This document shows, in pieces, positions 7,987 to 17,198 of a stretch of 64,000 bases of DNA. The notes under the pieces are model-generated. The model did no database searches. It was not told the origin of the DNA and saw nothing but the letters and a program-made list of their open reading frames with translations. The stretch covers positions 558,001 through 622,000 of the forward strand of contig CAWHMS010000002.1 in NCBI GenBank assembly GCA_963830495.1. The letters are read 5' to 3'. Within the stretch, counting starts at the first letter, position 1; every line of letters starts with the position of its first letter. A program made the position numbers and the translations under genes. This stretch comes from CAWHMS01 sp963830495. Its GTDB lineage: Bacteria; Actinomycetota; Actinomycetes; Propionibacteriales; Nocardioidaceae.

Positions 7987-8030
7987 CGCGCCAGCCCACG
8001 CACACTCACGACCCCAGGAGGGGACGCCCG

Positions 8031-10367
8031 ATGAGTCCGGTCACGGAGCAGCACGGCTCTGCACCCAACGGCCAGATCGAGCTGTCGATCGACGGCATGA
8101 CCTGTGCCTCGTGTGCGAACCGGATCGAACGCAAGCTCAACAAGCTCGATGGCGTCACGGCGACCGTCAACTACGCGACCGAGAAGGCACACGTCACCTT
8201 CCCAGCCGCGGTGCAGCCCGAGGACCTGGTGGGCACCGTCGAGCAGGCGGGCTACCAGGCCAGGCTGCCCGCACCGGCGGACCCGGGCCAAGCTGACGAG
8301 AGGGGCGCCGACCTCGGCGATCCCAGTCGCTCGCTGCTCCAGCGGCTGCTGGTCTCGGCCGTGCTCACCGTGCCTGTGGTGGCGATGGCGATGATCCCAG
8401 CGCTGCAGTTCACCAACTGGCAATGGCTGTCTCTCACCCTGGCCGCTCCGGTCGTGGTGTGGGGTGCGTGGCCGTTCCACCGAGCCGCCTGGACCAATCT
8501 GCGGCACGGTACGTCGACCATGGACACGCTCATCTCGTTGGGGACCCTGGCAGCGCTGGGGTGGTCGGTCTACGCACTGTTCTTCGGCACCGCCGGCGAG
8601 CCTGGGATGACCCACCCGTTCGAGCTCACGGTTGCTCGGACCGACGGCGCGGGCAACATCTACCTCGAGGCCGCAGCGGGCGTGACGACGTTCATCCTGG
8701 CGGGGCGGTACTTCGAGGCGCGATCGAAGCGGCGAGCCGGTGCGGCACTCCGCGCGCTGCTCGAGCTCGGTGTCAAGGACGTTTCGGTGCTCCGGGACGG
8801 CGAGGACGGCCCAGTCGAGGAGCGCATCGCCATCGATCGCCTGCAGGTCGGTGACCGTTTCCTGGTCCGTCCCGGCGAGAAGTTCGCCACCGACGGGATC
8901 GTCGAGGAAGGTACGTCAGCGGTCGACGCATCGATGCTCACCGGAGAGTCCGTCCCTGTCGAGGTCGGGATCGGCGACACGGTGGTCGGTGCCACCGTCA
9001 ACGCGGGCGGCCGGCTCGTCATACGCGCCACCCGCATCGGCGCTGACACCCAGCTCGCCCAGATGGCCAGGCTCGTGGAAGCGGCGCAGAACGGCAAAGC
9101 CGAGGTCCAGCGGCTGGCCGATCGTGTCTCCGGCATCTTCGTGCCGATCGTGATCGCACTCGCCGTCGCCACGCTCGGCTTCTGGATCGGCACCGGGGAA
9201 GGGCTCGCTCCGGCGTTCACGGCCGCGGTAGCGGTGCTCATCATCGCCTGCCCCTGCGCCCTCGGACTGGCCACACCCACCGCACTGATGGTGGGCACCG
9301 GCCGCGGCGCACAGCTCGGCATCCTCATCAAGGGACCGGAGGTCCTGGAGTCCACCCGAGCGGTCGACACCGTCGTCCTGGACAAGACCGGTACCGTGAC
9401 GACCGGAGAGATGACGCTCGCCCACGTGATCCCTGCAGAGGGCGAGGATCGGGACAAGGTCCTGCGTCTGGCCGGCGCCCTGGAGATCCTGTCGGAACAC
9501 CCGATCGGCCGTGCCATCGCTCGCGCCGCCACCGCGGAGCTGGACCGGCCGCCGTCGGTCGAGGACTTCGCGAACCAGGAGGGACTGGGTGTCCAGGGCA
9601 TCGCCGCGGATGGGCCTGACAGCCATGCGGTCCTGGTGGGCCGGCCACGTCTGCTCGCGGACTGGTCACAGCAGCTGCCTGACGAGCTCGAGCAAGCGGT
9701 GGCAGATGCTGAGGCACGAGGGGGTACGGCGGTCGCCGTCGGCTGGGACGGCAAGGCTCGAGGGATCCTGGTCGTCGCCGACACGGTCAAGCCCACCTCG
9801 GCCGCAGCGGTCCGGCAGCTGCGTGACCTCGGACTCACGCCGGTGCTGCTCACCGGCGACAACGCACGGGCGGCGCGGGCGGTGGCGGCCGAGGTCGGCA
9901 TCGACGCCGGGCCGGACACCGTCATCGCCGACGTGCTGCCCGCCGACAAGGTCGACGTGGTCAAGCGGTTGCAGGCTGAGGGCAAGGTCGTGGCCATGGT
10001 GGGCGACGGCGTCAACGATGCGGCCGCGCTCGCGCAGGCCGACCTGGGTCTGGCGATGGGCACCGGCACGGACGTCGCGATCGAGGCGAGCGACCTGACA
10101 CTCGTCCGTGGCGACCTACGCGTCGCGGCCGACGCGATCAGGCTGTCACGGCGCACCCTCGGCACGATCAAGGGCAACCTCTTCTGGGCGTTCGCCTACA
10201 ACGTCGCGGCGCTGCCTCTCGCCGCAGCCGGCTTGCTGAACCCGATGCTTGCCGGTGCCGCCATGGCCCTCTCGTCGGTGTTCGTCGTCTCCAACAGCCT
10301 GCGGCTTCGCGGCTTCAAGCCGCTCGCCGTCGACGGGGAGCGCGTTGGAGCAGGCGTGGCACGATGA
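8031..10367 (+). CDS. copA: copper-translocating P1B-type ATPase
   Basis: 778 residues with a complete P1B-ATPase plan: N-terminal HMA with GMTCASC (Cys25, Cys28), actuator motif TGES (304-307), membrane metal site CPC (407-409), phosphorylation motif DKTGT (Asp451), the HP motif in SEHPIGRAIA and hinge GDGVNDAA (658-665). It exports Cu(I) from the cytoplasm using ATP. Start at ATG behind AGGAGGGG; the frame is open upstream but overlaps the preceding gene. It is last in the csoR operon, 44 bases after the HMA-anchored gene. Confidence 0.93.
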   Translation: MSPVTEQHGSAPNGQIELSIDGMTCASCANRIERKLNKLDGVTATVNYATEKAHVTFPAAVQPEDLVGTVEQAGYQARLPAPADPGQADERGADLGDPSRSLLQRLLVSAVLTVPVVAMAMIPALQFTNWQWLSLTLAAPVVVWGAWPFHRAAWTNLRHGTSTMDTLISLGTLAALGWSVYALFFGTAGEPGMTHPFELTVARTDGAGNIYLEAAAGVTTFILAGRYFEARSKRRAGAALRALLELGVKDVSVLRDGEDGPVEERIAIDRLQVGDRFLVRPGEKFATDGIVEEGTSAVDASMLTGESVPVEVGIGDTVVGATVNAGGRLVIRATRIGADTQLAQMARLVEAAQNGKAEVQRLADRVSGIFVPIVIALAVATLGFWIGTGEGLAPAFTAAVAVLIIACPCALGLATPTALMVGTGRGAQLGILIKGPEVLESTRAVDTVVLDKTGTVTTGEMTLAHVIPAEGEDRDKVLRLAGALEILSEHPIGRAIARAATAELDRPPSVEDFANQEGLGVQGIAADGPDSHAVLVGRPRLLADWSQQLPDELEQAVADAEARGGTAVAVGWDGKARGILVVADTVKPTSAAAVRQLRDLGLTPVLLTGDNARAARAVAAEVGIDAGPDTVIADVLPADKVDVVKRLQAEGKVVAMVGDGVNDAAALAQADLGLAMGTGTDVAIEASDLTLVRGDLRVAADAIRLSRRTLGTIKGNLFWAFAYNVAALPLAAAGLLNPMLAGAAMALSSVFVVSNSLRLRGFKPLAVDGERVGAGVAR

Positions 10368-10371
10368 CCGG

Positions 10372-11727
10372 ATGACCGCTGTCGGAGTCGATCGCGACAA
10401 GGTGCGCGCGCTCAAGGCGCGTGAGGACGAGGCGTTCGTGGCGGCCCGACCGCGCAGCGCCGAGCTGTGGCGTCAGGCCGGTGCCGTGATGCCCAACGGC
10501 GTACCCATGAGTTGGTTGCGGACGTCGTACGACCATCCACCGCTCTTCGTCGCCGAGGCTGACGGCGCGCGATTCCGGGATGTCGACGGCCATGAGTACT
10601 CGGATTTCAACATCGCCGACATGTCGATGTTCGCCGGCTACGGGGCCGCGCCGGTCGTGGATGCGGTGAGCAGGCGCATCTCCGCCGGGGCACAGTTCCT
10701 GTTGCCGACGGAGGACTCGATCTGGGTCGCCGGTGAGCTGGGTCGCCGCTACGGCCTGCCGCTGTGGCAGTTCACGCTTGCGGCGACGAGCGCCAACACC
10801 GAGGTCATCCGCGTCGCCAGGACGGTGACCGGCCGTGACACGGTGCTGCTCTTCGACGGCAAGTACCACGGCCACTTCGACGAGGCCCTCGTGGAGTCGG
10901 TCGACGGGCGCCTGGTGCCGGAGGAGGCCGGCCTGCCGTCGGGCGTCACCGATCGGACCGTGATCGCGCCGTTCAACGATCTCGAGCAGCTGGAGCGGTT
11001 GCTGTCGTCGCGACGAGTCGCGGTGGTCATCACCGAACCCGCCCTGACCAACAACGTCGGATTGCTCATGCCGGAGGCGGACTTCCATGCCGGCCTGCGC
11101 GAGCTGACCGGTGCGACCGGGACGCTGCTGGCGTACGACGAGACGCACACCCAGGTTGTCGGCCGCGGGGGTCTGACGGCGCGCTGGTCGCTCGCACCCG
11201 ACTTCGTCACGATCGGCAAGTCCATCGCCTCCGGTGTCCCCCTCGGCGCCTACGGGATGACCGAGGCGGTCGCCACGGTGTTGCAGCGACCGTCGGGACG
11301 CGACGACGCCAAGCCCCAGGTTGCCGTGGGCGGGACGCTGTTCGGCAATGCCCTGTCGATGGCGGCGGCCCGCGCGACCATGAGCGCGGTGCTGGACGAC
11401 GACGCCTACGCGCGTACCCAGGTGCTGGGGGCGAGACTGGCCGACGGGCTCGAGGCGATCGTCGAGGCGAAGGGCCTGCCGTGGAGCGTGCACCGCTTCT
11501 GGCCACGGAGCGGACTGGCCTTCGCCCCGACCCCGCCGCGGGAAGCCGTCGAGGCGACCGCGTCCTTCGACGTACCGCTTCGTCGGCTGATGCGGATCTA
11601 CTTGGCCAACCGTGGTGTCTGGGACGCGATTGTCGGCGCCGGACCCACCTGCTCGGTCGCCGCGACGACCGAAGATGTCGACCGATACCTGTCAGGCGTC
11701 TCCGACGTACTGGCCGAGCTCACGTGA
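10372..11727 (+). CDS. class-III PLP aminotransferase (glutamate-1-semialdehyde aminomutase-like)
   Basis: 451 residues of the class-III aminotransferase fold. The PLP lysine is in FVTIGKSIASGVPLGAYG (Lys283), and YDETHTQV supplies the cofactor aspartate. The family includes glutamate-1-semialdehyde 2,1-aminomutase and omega-transaminases; the sequence alone does not give the substrate. ATG at 10372 follows the copA stop by four bases. It may be read through from copA, but a copper link is not implied. Its end overlaps a convergent small gene by eight bases. Confidence 0.85.
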   Translation: MTAVGVDRDKVRALKAREDEAFVAARPRSAELWRQAGAVMPNGVPMSWLRTSYDHPPLFVAEADGARFRDVDGHEYSDFNIADMSMFAGYGAAPVVDAVSRRISAGAQFLLPTEDSIWVAGELGRRYGLPLWQFTLAATSANTEVIRVARTVTGRDTVLLFDGKYHGHFDEALVESVDGRLVPEEAGLPSGVTDRTVIAPFNDLEQLERLLSSRRVAVVITEPALTNNVGLLMPEADFHAGLRELTGATGTLLAYDETHTQVVGRGGLTARWSLAPDFVTIGKSIASGVPLGAYGMTEAVATVLQRPSGRDDAKPQVAVGGTLFGNALSMAAARATMSAVLDDDAYARTQVLGARLADGLEAIVEAKGLPWSVHRFWPRSGLAFAPTPPREAVEATASFDVPLRRLMRIYLANRGVWDAIVGAGPTCSVAATTEDVDRYLSGVSDVLAELT

Positions 11728-11905
11728 CGACCTGACGACGTGGCGGCTTCGGCGGCGCAGGCCGGGAGAATGTCGCATCCTGCGCGCGGCGGTGAGGTCG
11801 CCAGATCAACGCCCACCCCATCGTGAGCAAGATGCTGATCACGAACCATCCCCCGAGGACAAGCAGCAGCGTGGCCACGGCATCCTCCCGCAGTCGGATT
11901 GCCAT
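11720..11905 (-). CDS. small single-span membrane protein
   Basis: 61 residues. MAIRLREDAVATLLLVLGGW and FVISILLTMGWALIW form one long or two short membrane spans, followed by a basic Pro-rich tail (RPAPPKPPRRQVVT). It is convergent with the aminotransferase gene, overlapping its last eight bases. The composition is coherent for a membrane protein, but no family is recognised. An ATG three codons upstream is not present; a GTG nearby could extend it slightly. Confidence 0.5.
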   Translation of the reverse strand: MAIRLREDAVATLLLVLGGWFVISILLTMGWALIWRPHRRAQDATFSRPAPPKPPRRQVVT

Positions 11906-12154
11906 TGACGCTACCGTGCTATCCGGGACTCGGCCGGGACCGACACCGCCACCACCCACGGATCGATCCGACGCTGGACCGGCCATAGCCGGCTGACGGT
12001 CGGATCCGTGGAGGGCGCAACCCTCCAGAGATGCGAAAGGGCCAAAAGGCTTCGTCTGGGCGGTTACTGTGGCGGCGCACGAAGGCAACGAGCACCGAGC
12101 GCTCATCGACTGAGGGCGGCGCGTGCTGTCGCACAGAGAGCGCAAGGGGGCATC

Positions 12155-12421
12155 GTGCGAGTGTCTCGACCCGGGGTCGGCTTTGCGGCCTGCCTCGTCG
12201 CCTCGCTGATGGCGGGTGTGTTGCCTCAGTCGACAGCCGAGTCGGCGGCCAGTGCTGCGGCCGCGATCGGGCCCGGCGCTCAACGGGGCACCGCTGACCG
12301 GCCGAACATCGTGCTGATCAGCGCTGACGACATGCGGACCGATGACCTGCGGTTCATGCCCCACACGCGCAAGCTGATAGCAAGCCGGGGAGTCTCCTTC
12401 ACGAACGCGATGTCGAACTAG
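12155..12421 (+). pseudogene. truncated secreted sulfatase (N-terminal fragment)
   Basis: GTG start behind CAAGGGGG. The product has a signal peptide (residues about 8-30, AACLVASLMAG) and then RPNIVLISADDMRTDDLRF, FMPHTRKLIASRGVSFTNAM, the start of the alkaline-phosphatase-like sulfatase domain including the metal-binding DD. A TAG stop follows NAMSN, just before the catalytic C/S-x-P-S-R motif expected about five residues later. The rest of the domain is missing, so it is inactive. A second secreted-protein remnant follows. Confidence 0.75.
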
Positions 12422-12445
12422 CAGGTCGATACGGACCGGCCCTCG

Positions 12446-13090
12446 GTGCGCCGAGCCGTGGAGCAGTACGGCGTGGCGCATCGCCGTGCGCGGATCTCGT
12501 GGAGGCTTTCCGACGCGGACTCCGGAGTGGCGTCGATGGATGTCCGCCGGCGGACGGCGGCCTTGGACGGCAACTTCACAGCCTGGTCCTCGCCTCCGGC
12601 GTGGCATGAGCGGCGCGGCTCCAAGGTCCGGACGGTCGTGCCGCCAGGGGCGGAACCGTCTGCGTGCAGGCGCGGGCAACCGACATGGCGGGCTGGCGGT
12701 CTGACTGGGGCGGCTCGGTATGCCGCGCCCGCCGCCTCGACACTGCTCCGATGGCCGGCGCATCGTGGGTGAGCCGGCCACGGCCCGGGTGGGTGGGCGG
12801 CATCGCCACGGCCACCCGAGAGCGAGGCGCTGTCTTACGCGTCGGCGTCGGCGGACCGACGGCATTGGTGTCGGTCGTGGCTCAGGTGAGCCCGGGCGCC
12901 GGTGGGTTGGCCGTACGGGTCGGCGACGTACTCATCAGGAGGATCGACTTGCGGGCACCGCAGAGCCGGCGCGACATTCGACCTCCGGGTGCCGGCCGGG
13001 CTCGCCGGCGCCGTCTCCGTGCGGGTGGTGACGCGGGACCGGCTCGTGGTGGTCGACTCGGTCGGGGTCGTGCGGCGTACCCCTGGCTGA
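12446..13090 (+). pseudogene. remnant of C-terminal domain of a large secreted protein
   Basis: Three frames join into one degraded protein: RISWRLSDADSGVASMDVRR with WSSPPAWHERRGSKV (about 12490-12640), then RATDMAGWRSDWGGSVC to VVAQVSPGAGGLAVRVGDV (about 12668-12935), then ATFDLRVPAGLAGAVSVRVV to the stop at 13088. This pattern (fibronectin-like half domain with DSGVASYDVR, then a beta-sandwich tail) is common at the C-terminus of Nocardioides-type extracellular proteins. At least two frameshifts are needed. It may be the tail of the same gene as the sulfatase fragment after an internal deletion, or another gene. Confidence 0.55.
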
Positions 13091-13237
13091 CATCCGTCGG
13101 TCGAGCGGCCGGCGTGGGCAGACCCGGCACGCAAGGCGGCAAGACTCGGCAATCTAGGGATCTTTCCTCATGTCCGGACGCTGCCTTAGATCCCAGGATC
13201 GATACGTCGAGACGATGATCGAGCCGAAGGAGTCCTG

Positions 13238-13531
13238 ATGGCGTCGCCGAGCGTGGGGATCGGCCGCACGGAAGACATCGCGCAGCGAAGCGCGAGCGCG
13301 CTGCCGTGTCGTGTCAACGATCCGGAGCTGTGGTTTGCCGAGCAGCCGCGCTTCGTGGAGCAGGCGAAGGAGCTGTGCCGAGAGTGCCCGGTGCTGGCCG
13401 AGTGCCTCGCCGGCGCCGTGGACCGCCGAGAGCCGTGGGGTGTCTGGGGCGGAGAGCTGCTGGTCAACGGAGAGATCGTCGCCCGCAAGCGCGGCCGGGG
13501 CCGTCCGCGCAAGTCGGAGATCGCCGTATGA
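13238..13531 (+). CDS. whiB7: WhiB-family iron-sulfur regulator, WhiB7-like
   Basis: 97 residues with the four [4Fe-4S] ligands Cys24, Cys47, Cys50 and Cys56 (LCRECPVLAEC), the EPWGVWGGE turn and a C-terminal AT-hook KRGRGRPRK. The AT-hook is characteristic of WhiB7, which activates intrinsic antibiotic-resistance genes together with the primary sigma factor. The long (about 140-bp) leader contains a GGGATCT/AGATCCC inverted repeat around 13153-13195; WhiB7 genes are often controlled by attenuation in such leaders. A strong hairpin follows the stop. Assignment to WhiB7 rather than another WhiB rests on the hook. Confidence 0.8.
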   Translation: MASPSVGIGRTEDIAQRSASALPCRVNDPELWFAEQPRFVEQAKELCRECPVLAECLAGAVDRREPWGVWGGELLVNGEIVARKRGRGRPRKSEIAV

Positions 13532-13539
13532 CGCGACGA

Positions 13540-13567
13540 CGCCTCGCCTGATCTCTCAGGCGAGGCG
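13540..13567 (+). terminator. hairpin terminator after whiB7
   Basis: CGCCTCGCCTGA pairs perfectly with TCAGGCGAGGCG around a TCTC loop, nine bases after the whiB7 stop. There is no U-tract, as is common in high-GC actinobacteria. It also separates whiB7 from the two opposing tRNA genes. Confidence 0.8.
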
Positions 13568-13572
13568 ATCGG

Positions 13573-13646
13573 CGACCCCGACGGGACTCGAACCCGCGGC
13601 CTCCGCCGTGACAGGGCGGCGCGCTAACCAACTGCGCTACGGGGCC
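13573..13646 (-). tRNA. tRNA-Asp (GTC)
   Basis: On the minus strand a 74-nt cloverleaf: acceptor GGCCCCG pairs with CGGGGTC (one G-U), D-arm GCGCAGTTGGTTAGCGC, anticodon loop CTGTCAC gives GTC, T-arm GCGGG-TTCGAGT-CCCGT. Part of a minus-strand tRNA pair with tRNA-Glu 55 bases upstream. Confidence 0.93.
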
Positions 13647-13701
13647 AGGTTTGTCACACAAATGTGCGGTGCGGTTCGCGCGCCAACTCTAGCGCACGAC
13701 G

Positions 13702-13774
13702 CACCCCCAACGGGATTCGAACCCGTGCTACCGCCGTGAAAGGGCGACGTCCTAGGCCGCTAGACGATGGGGGC
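13702..13774 (-). tRNA. tRNA-Glu (TTC)
   Basis: Minus-strand 73-nt cloverleaf: GCCCCCA pairs with TGGGGGT (terminal G-U as usual for Glu), D-arm GTCTAGCGGCCTAGGAC, anticodon loop CTTTCAC gives TTC, T-arm CACGGG-TTCGAAT-CCCGT. Likely co-transcribed with the downstream tRNA-Asp. Confidence 0.93.
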
Positions 13775-13968
13775 CAAAGCCCTGGGTATCGAAAGCAATA
13801 CCGTCGGGGACCGGACAACTATAGGGGCACGCCGTACTCGGCTCCAAACCGGTTCGTTGACGCATCCACATGCGCCCGCGTGCGACGCCAGCGGCCACCA
13901 CCGTTTCACGCGTAGGCGTGGGCGGCCAGGCACGCTCCGGTCAGGCGCGTCACCCGACAGCGACCCGG

Positions 13969-14904
13969 TCAGTCGGCGAGTGGGTCGGGGTCGGTCACGT
14001 GATAAGCACCACGCCACGGCTGGGGTTCCGCGGCCGCGGCCTGGCCGAGGATCTCGTTGAAATACCACTCCCAGATGGCGCGTTCCTGCGGGCCAGGGGC
14101 CAGCGTGAGCAGCCGGCTCTCGCCGGAGAGCCCGCTGAGCTCGCGCAGCACATCGCGCAACAGGACGATCTCGGGCAGTGCAGCCCTGTTCAGCTCCAGC
14201 CGCACGTCCACCCGGTCGAACCCGGCGGCGATCGCATCGTCGATCTGCATCAAGGTCTCGACCTGGTGTCCGTGCTGCTCGTGCTGTCGCGTGGTCCTGG
14301 CGAGGACGCTCGTCGACGGGCCATGTCGAGGACCGTCGTCCAAGGACATCAGGGTGAGCTCGCGCCGCAGGTCGTGCAGTCGCGTGCGGTAATGCGCGAA
14401 CAGCATGACCGGCAGGCCCAGCAGCACGACCTCGAACTGATCGTCTTCCTGAGTCGAGGCGGACGGGTGCGGGACAGCGCTCATGAGCGGCCCGCCGCCG
14501 CCGGCACGCATCGGCAGCCCGACGGCACTCGGCTGGAACCACACGCACTTGCCGCCCTGCTCGTCGTTGACCCCCCAGGCCAACGAGATGGCGTCGAGGA
14601 TCTGCAGCCCGCGTCCCACGGTAGAGGGGTTCGAGTCCTGGCCGACTCCGACGTTGGCGGGTCGCCCGGGGATGGCGGGCGAGTCGTCGTACACCTCGAC
14701 GCGCAGTCGCTCCTGGGTGTCGGAGAGGCGTACGGCGATGCCGCCACCCGCGTGCAGCACGGCGTTCGTGACCAGCTCGGACACACCCAGCGAAGCCGCC
14801 TCGACGAGCTCCGGCCGGCCGATCTCGTGCAGCTGCCCGCTGACCCAGCGCCGGGCATGAGCGGGCGCGTCGGCGTCGGGTGCGAGCGTCAACTGGTTCG
14901 GCAC
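13969..14904 (-). CDS. HATPase_c (anti-sigma/RsbW-like) protein with C-terminal extension
   Basis: 311 residues. The N-terminal 130 residues form a GHKL ATPase of the RsbW type: ELVTNAVLHAGG (N box), EVYDDSP (G1) and GRGLQILDAIS (G2). The rest is a helical region with LPVMLFAHYRTRLHDLRREL and ends EWYFNEILGQ. Such proteins bind sigma or anti-anti-sigma factors, or act as serine kinases. GTG start at 14904 behind AAGGGGAG. The C-terminal half has no family I can name. It is divergent from the metallopeptidase gene. A partner could be a SpoIIE-type phosphatase such as that at 28840. Confidence 0.75.
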   Translation of the reverse strand: MPNQLTLAPDADAPAHARRWVSGQLHEIGRPELVEAASLGVSELVTNAVLHAGGGIAVRLSDTQERLRVEVYDDSPAIPGRPANVGVGQDSNPSTVGRGLQILDAISLAWGVNDEQGGKCVWFQPSAVGLPMRAGGGGPLMSAVPHPSASTQEDDQFEVVLLGLPVMLFAHYRTRLHDLRRELTLMSLDDGPRHGPSTSVLARTTRQHEQHGHQVETLMQIDDAIAAGFDRVDVRLELNRAALPEIVLLRDVLRELSGLSGESRLLTLAPGPQERAIWEWYFNEILGQAAAAEPQPWRGAYHVTDPDPLAD

Positions 14905-15037
14905 ATGCTCCCCTTCTGTGCCGTTGCTGCGGCGGTCGTAGCCCCCGCAGCACCTGACGGTACTCCTCGTGCCCGCCGATCGCGTGGAGCACAGCGCCTC
15001 GGCGGGGCGCCGCCCGCCACCGCCTAGGCTGGCCTCC

Positions 15038-15385
15038 ATGGTGGCCGTGGATCGCGACGAGTTCGAGGAGCTCGTCTCCGATGCCCTTGATGACTTGCCG
15101 CCCGAGCTGGCGGTGCTGATGGACAACGTGGCCATCTTCGTCGAGGAACAGTCGGTCGAGGAGCCCGAGCTGTTGGGACTCTACGAGGGAATCCCGCTGA
15201 CCGAGCGCTTCGGCGACTACGTGATGACCTCGCCCGATCGCATCACGATCTACCGGCTCCCGACGCTGCGGATCTGCGAGGACAGGGACGAGGTCCGCAA
15301 GCAGGTCCAGATCACAGTGGTGCACGAGATCGCACACCACTTCGGTATCGACGACGACGCTCTGCATGCGCTCGGATACAGCTGA
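15038..15385 (+). CDS. metallopeptidase family protein (zincin, DUF1025 type)
   Basis: 115 residues with the zinc-protease signature VVHEIAHHFGIDDDAL, giving HExxH and a downstream Asp as third ligand. FEELVSDALDDLPPELAVLM at the N-terminus is typical of this short bacterial family. Start ATG at 15038; a frame open upstream lacks protein character. It is 39 bases from the PhoD gene on the same strand. Substrate unknown. Confidence 0.85.
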   Translation: MVAVDRDEFEELVSDALDDLPPELAVLMDNVAIFVEEQSVEEPELLGLYEGIPLTERFGDYVMTSPDRITIYRLPTLRICEDRDEVRKQVQITVVHEIAHHFGIDDDALHALGYS

Positions 15386-15424
15386 CTGATGGCGGCTTCG
15401 TCCGGAACCGGGTACAGAGGGGGA

Positions 15425-17131
15425 ATGACACCGAACCTTCTCGTTCTCGGTCCGCTGCTGCGTCACGTCGACGAGACGTCGGCCGCCGTCTGGGTCGAGA
15501 CCAGCCGCCCTGCCCAGGTGAGTGTGCACACCCGCGGCGAGACCTGGACCTGCCCCACCTTCACCGTCCATGGCCACCACTTCGCGCTCGTCGAGGTCGA
15601 CGGTCTGAACCCCGGCTCGGACGCCGAGTACACGGTCGGTGTCGACGGGGCAGTGGTGTGGCCGCCGCCGGGTTGGGGCTTTCCGGCCAGCCGGATCAGG
15701 ACGCTCGACCCGCAGCGAGATCCGCTCATCATGTTCGGCTCCTGTCGCACCAGCGTGCCGCACGATGCCGCGGGCAACCGCACGCATGGAGTCGACGCGC
15801 TGCGCGCCGTGGCGCTCGACCTGGCCGCCGAGCCGGAGAAGGCTCGCCCGGACCTCGTGCTCTTCCTGGGTGATCAGGTGTACGCCGACGAGACGTCGGA
15901 CCAGATGCAGAAGTTCATCGAGGCGCGGCGATCGCTCGACGAGCCCCCAGGCGAGGAGCTGAAGGACTTCGAGGAGTACTGCCACCTCTACACGTTGGCG
16001 TGGACCGACGAGGCCAACCGCTGGCTTCTCTCCACGCTGCCGTCGGCCATGATCTTCGACGATCACGACATTCGCGACGACTGGAACACCTCGGCGTCCT
16101 GGCGGGCGGAGATGGCGGCCACGACGTGGTGGCACGAGCGGATCGTGGGCGGTCTGGCGTCGTACTGGATCTATCAGCACCTCGGGAACCTCTCGCCTCA
16201 CGATCGGGCCGAGGACGAGTTGTGGCAGCTGGTCCTCAAGGCTCGGCACGAGGATCACACGCGGGACCTCGGCGCCGACTTCGACGCGGTCGCAGCCAGG
16301 GCCGACGCCCATCCGGACAGCTTCCGGTGGAGCTACGGCCGCGACATCGGGCGGATCCGGGTGCTGATGGTCGACAGCCGCGCAGCTCGGGTGCTGACCC
16401 CGGACGAGCGCTCGATCCTCGACCCTGCCGAGATGGCGTGGCTCGACGAGCAGATGCAGGGTGGCTTCGACCACCTGCTGGTTGGGACGTCGCTGCCGTT
16501 CCTGCTGACTCCGGGGCTGCACTACCTGGAAGCGTGGAACGAGGCGGTTGCCTCCGGCGCCTGGGGACCGCGCGGTTCGAAGTGGGGCGAGAAGGTCCGC
16601 CAGGGCGTCGACCTGGAGCACTGGGCGGCCTTCCAGGAAGGCTTCCTCAACGTCGCGAGGATCGTGGAGGAGGTCGCCTCCGGACGACGTGGTGATGCGC
16701 CGGCGACGGTCACGTTCCTGTCCGGTGACGTGCACCACTCCTACGTCTCCGAGGTCGAGCGCCTGGGTGCCTGCAGGATCCTGCAGGCGGTCTGCTCGCC
16801 CATTCGCAACCCGCTGCCTCGCGCCGTGCGGCTCCTGACGGCGGTGTCGGCGTACGGACTCGCGGCACCGTTGGGCAAGCTTGCCGCCCGGTCGGCGAAG
16901 GTGCCGCAAGCGCCGTTCTCGTGGAAGACGGTCGCCGGTCCGTGGTTCGACAACAACATCGCGCTGATGCGCGTGGAGGGCCGCGACCTGGACCTGCGAT
17001 GGCTGACGGGTACGGCGCCAGCGGGACGCCCGCACGAGCCGTTCGTCGAGCAGGTGGCCGACGTCCGTGTGCGTGACGGCTCCGTGACCGGACACTGGTC
17101 GCGACCTCGCTCGGGCCACCGGCGCGGCTAG
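15425..17131 (+). CDS. PhoD-like alkaline phosphatase/phosphodiesterase family protein
   Basis: 568 residues. The N-terminal 90 residues form a beta-sandwich. The metallophosphatase core shows MFGSCRTSVPHD, LFLGDQVYADE, MIFDDHDIRDDWN and VTFLSGDVHHSY, the PhoD metal ligands. PhoD enzymes hydrolyse phosphate esters with Ca/Fe. No signal peptide or twin-arginine motif is visible at the chosen ATG (15425), nor at the ATG twelve codons earlier, so this copy may be cytoplasmic. It directly precedes the PHO-box-controlled pst operon, fitting phosphate metabolism. Confidence 0.85.
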   Translation: MTPNLLVLGPLLRHVDETSAAVWVETSRPAQVSVHTRGETWTCPTFTVHGHHFALVEVDGLNPGSDAEYTVGVDGAVVWPPPGWGFPASRIRTLDPQRDPLIMFGSCRTSVPHDAAGNRTHGVDALRAVALDLAAEPEKARPDLVLFLGDQVYADETSDQMQKFIEARRSLDEPPGEELKDFEEYCHLYTLAWTDEANRWLLSTLPSAMIFDDHDIRDDWNTSASWRAEMAATTWWHERIVGGLASYWIYQHLGNLSPHDRAEDELWQLVLKARHEDHTRDLGADFDAVAARADAHPDSFRWSYGRDIGRIRVLMVDSRAARVLTPDERSILDPAEMAWLDEQMQGGFDHLLVGTSLPFLLTPGLHYLEAWNEAVASGAWGPRGSKWGEKVRQGVDLEHWAAFQEGFLNVARIVEEVASGRRGDAPATVTFLSGDVHHSYVSEVERLGACRILQAVCSPIRNPLPRAVRLLTAVSAYGLAAPLGKLAARSAKVPQAPFSWKTVAGPWFDNNIALMRVEGRDLDLRWLTGTAPAGRPHEPFVEQVADVRVRDGSVTGHWSRPRSGHRRG

Positions 17132-17144
17132 AGGGTGTGAGCTC

Positions 17145-17166
17145 GTTCACACGCCGTTCGTCTCCC
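17145..17166 (+). promoter_or_regulatory. PHO box 1 (PhoP-binding direct repeat)
   Basis: Two adjacent 11-base units, GTTCACACGCC and GTTCGTCTCCC. In actinobacteria PhoP binds 11-base direct repeats starting GTTCACC. The second unit is weaker. It starts 14 bases after the PhoD gene stop and lies about 150 bases upstream of pstS. Confidence 0.55.
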
Positions 17167-17198
17167 CACGCTGAGCAGGCAAAGCTCGGGTGGGAACA

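Noticed and set aside
13760..17119. A 1119-codon minus-strand frame opposite the PhoD-like gene and tRNA-Glu
   Set aside because: It runs through a tRNA and antisense to conserved metallophosphatase motifs with no protein-like domains; not a gene.
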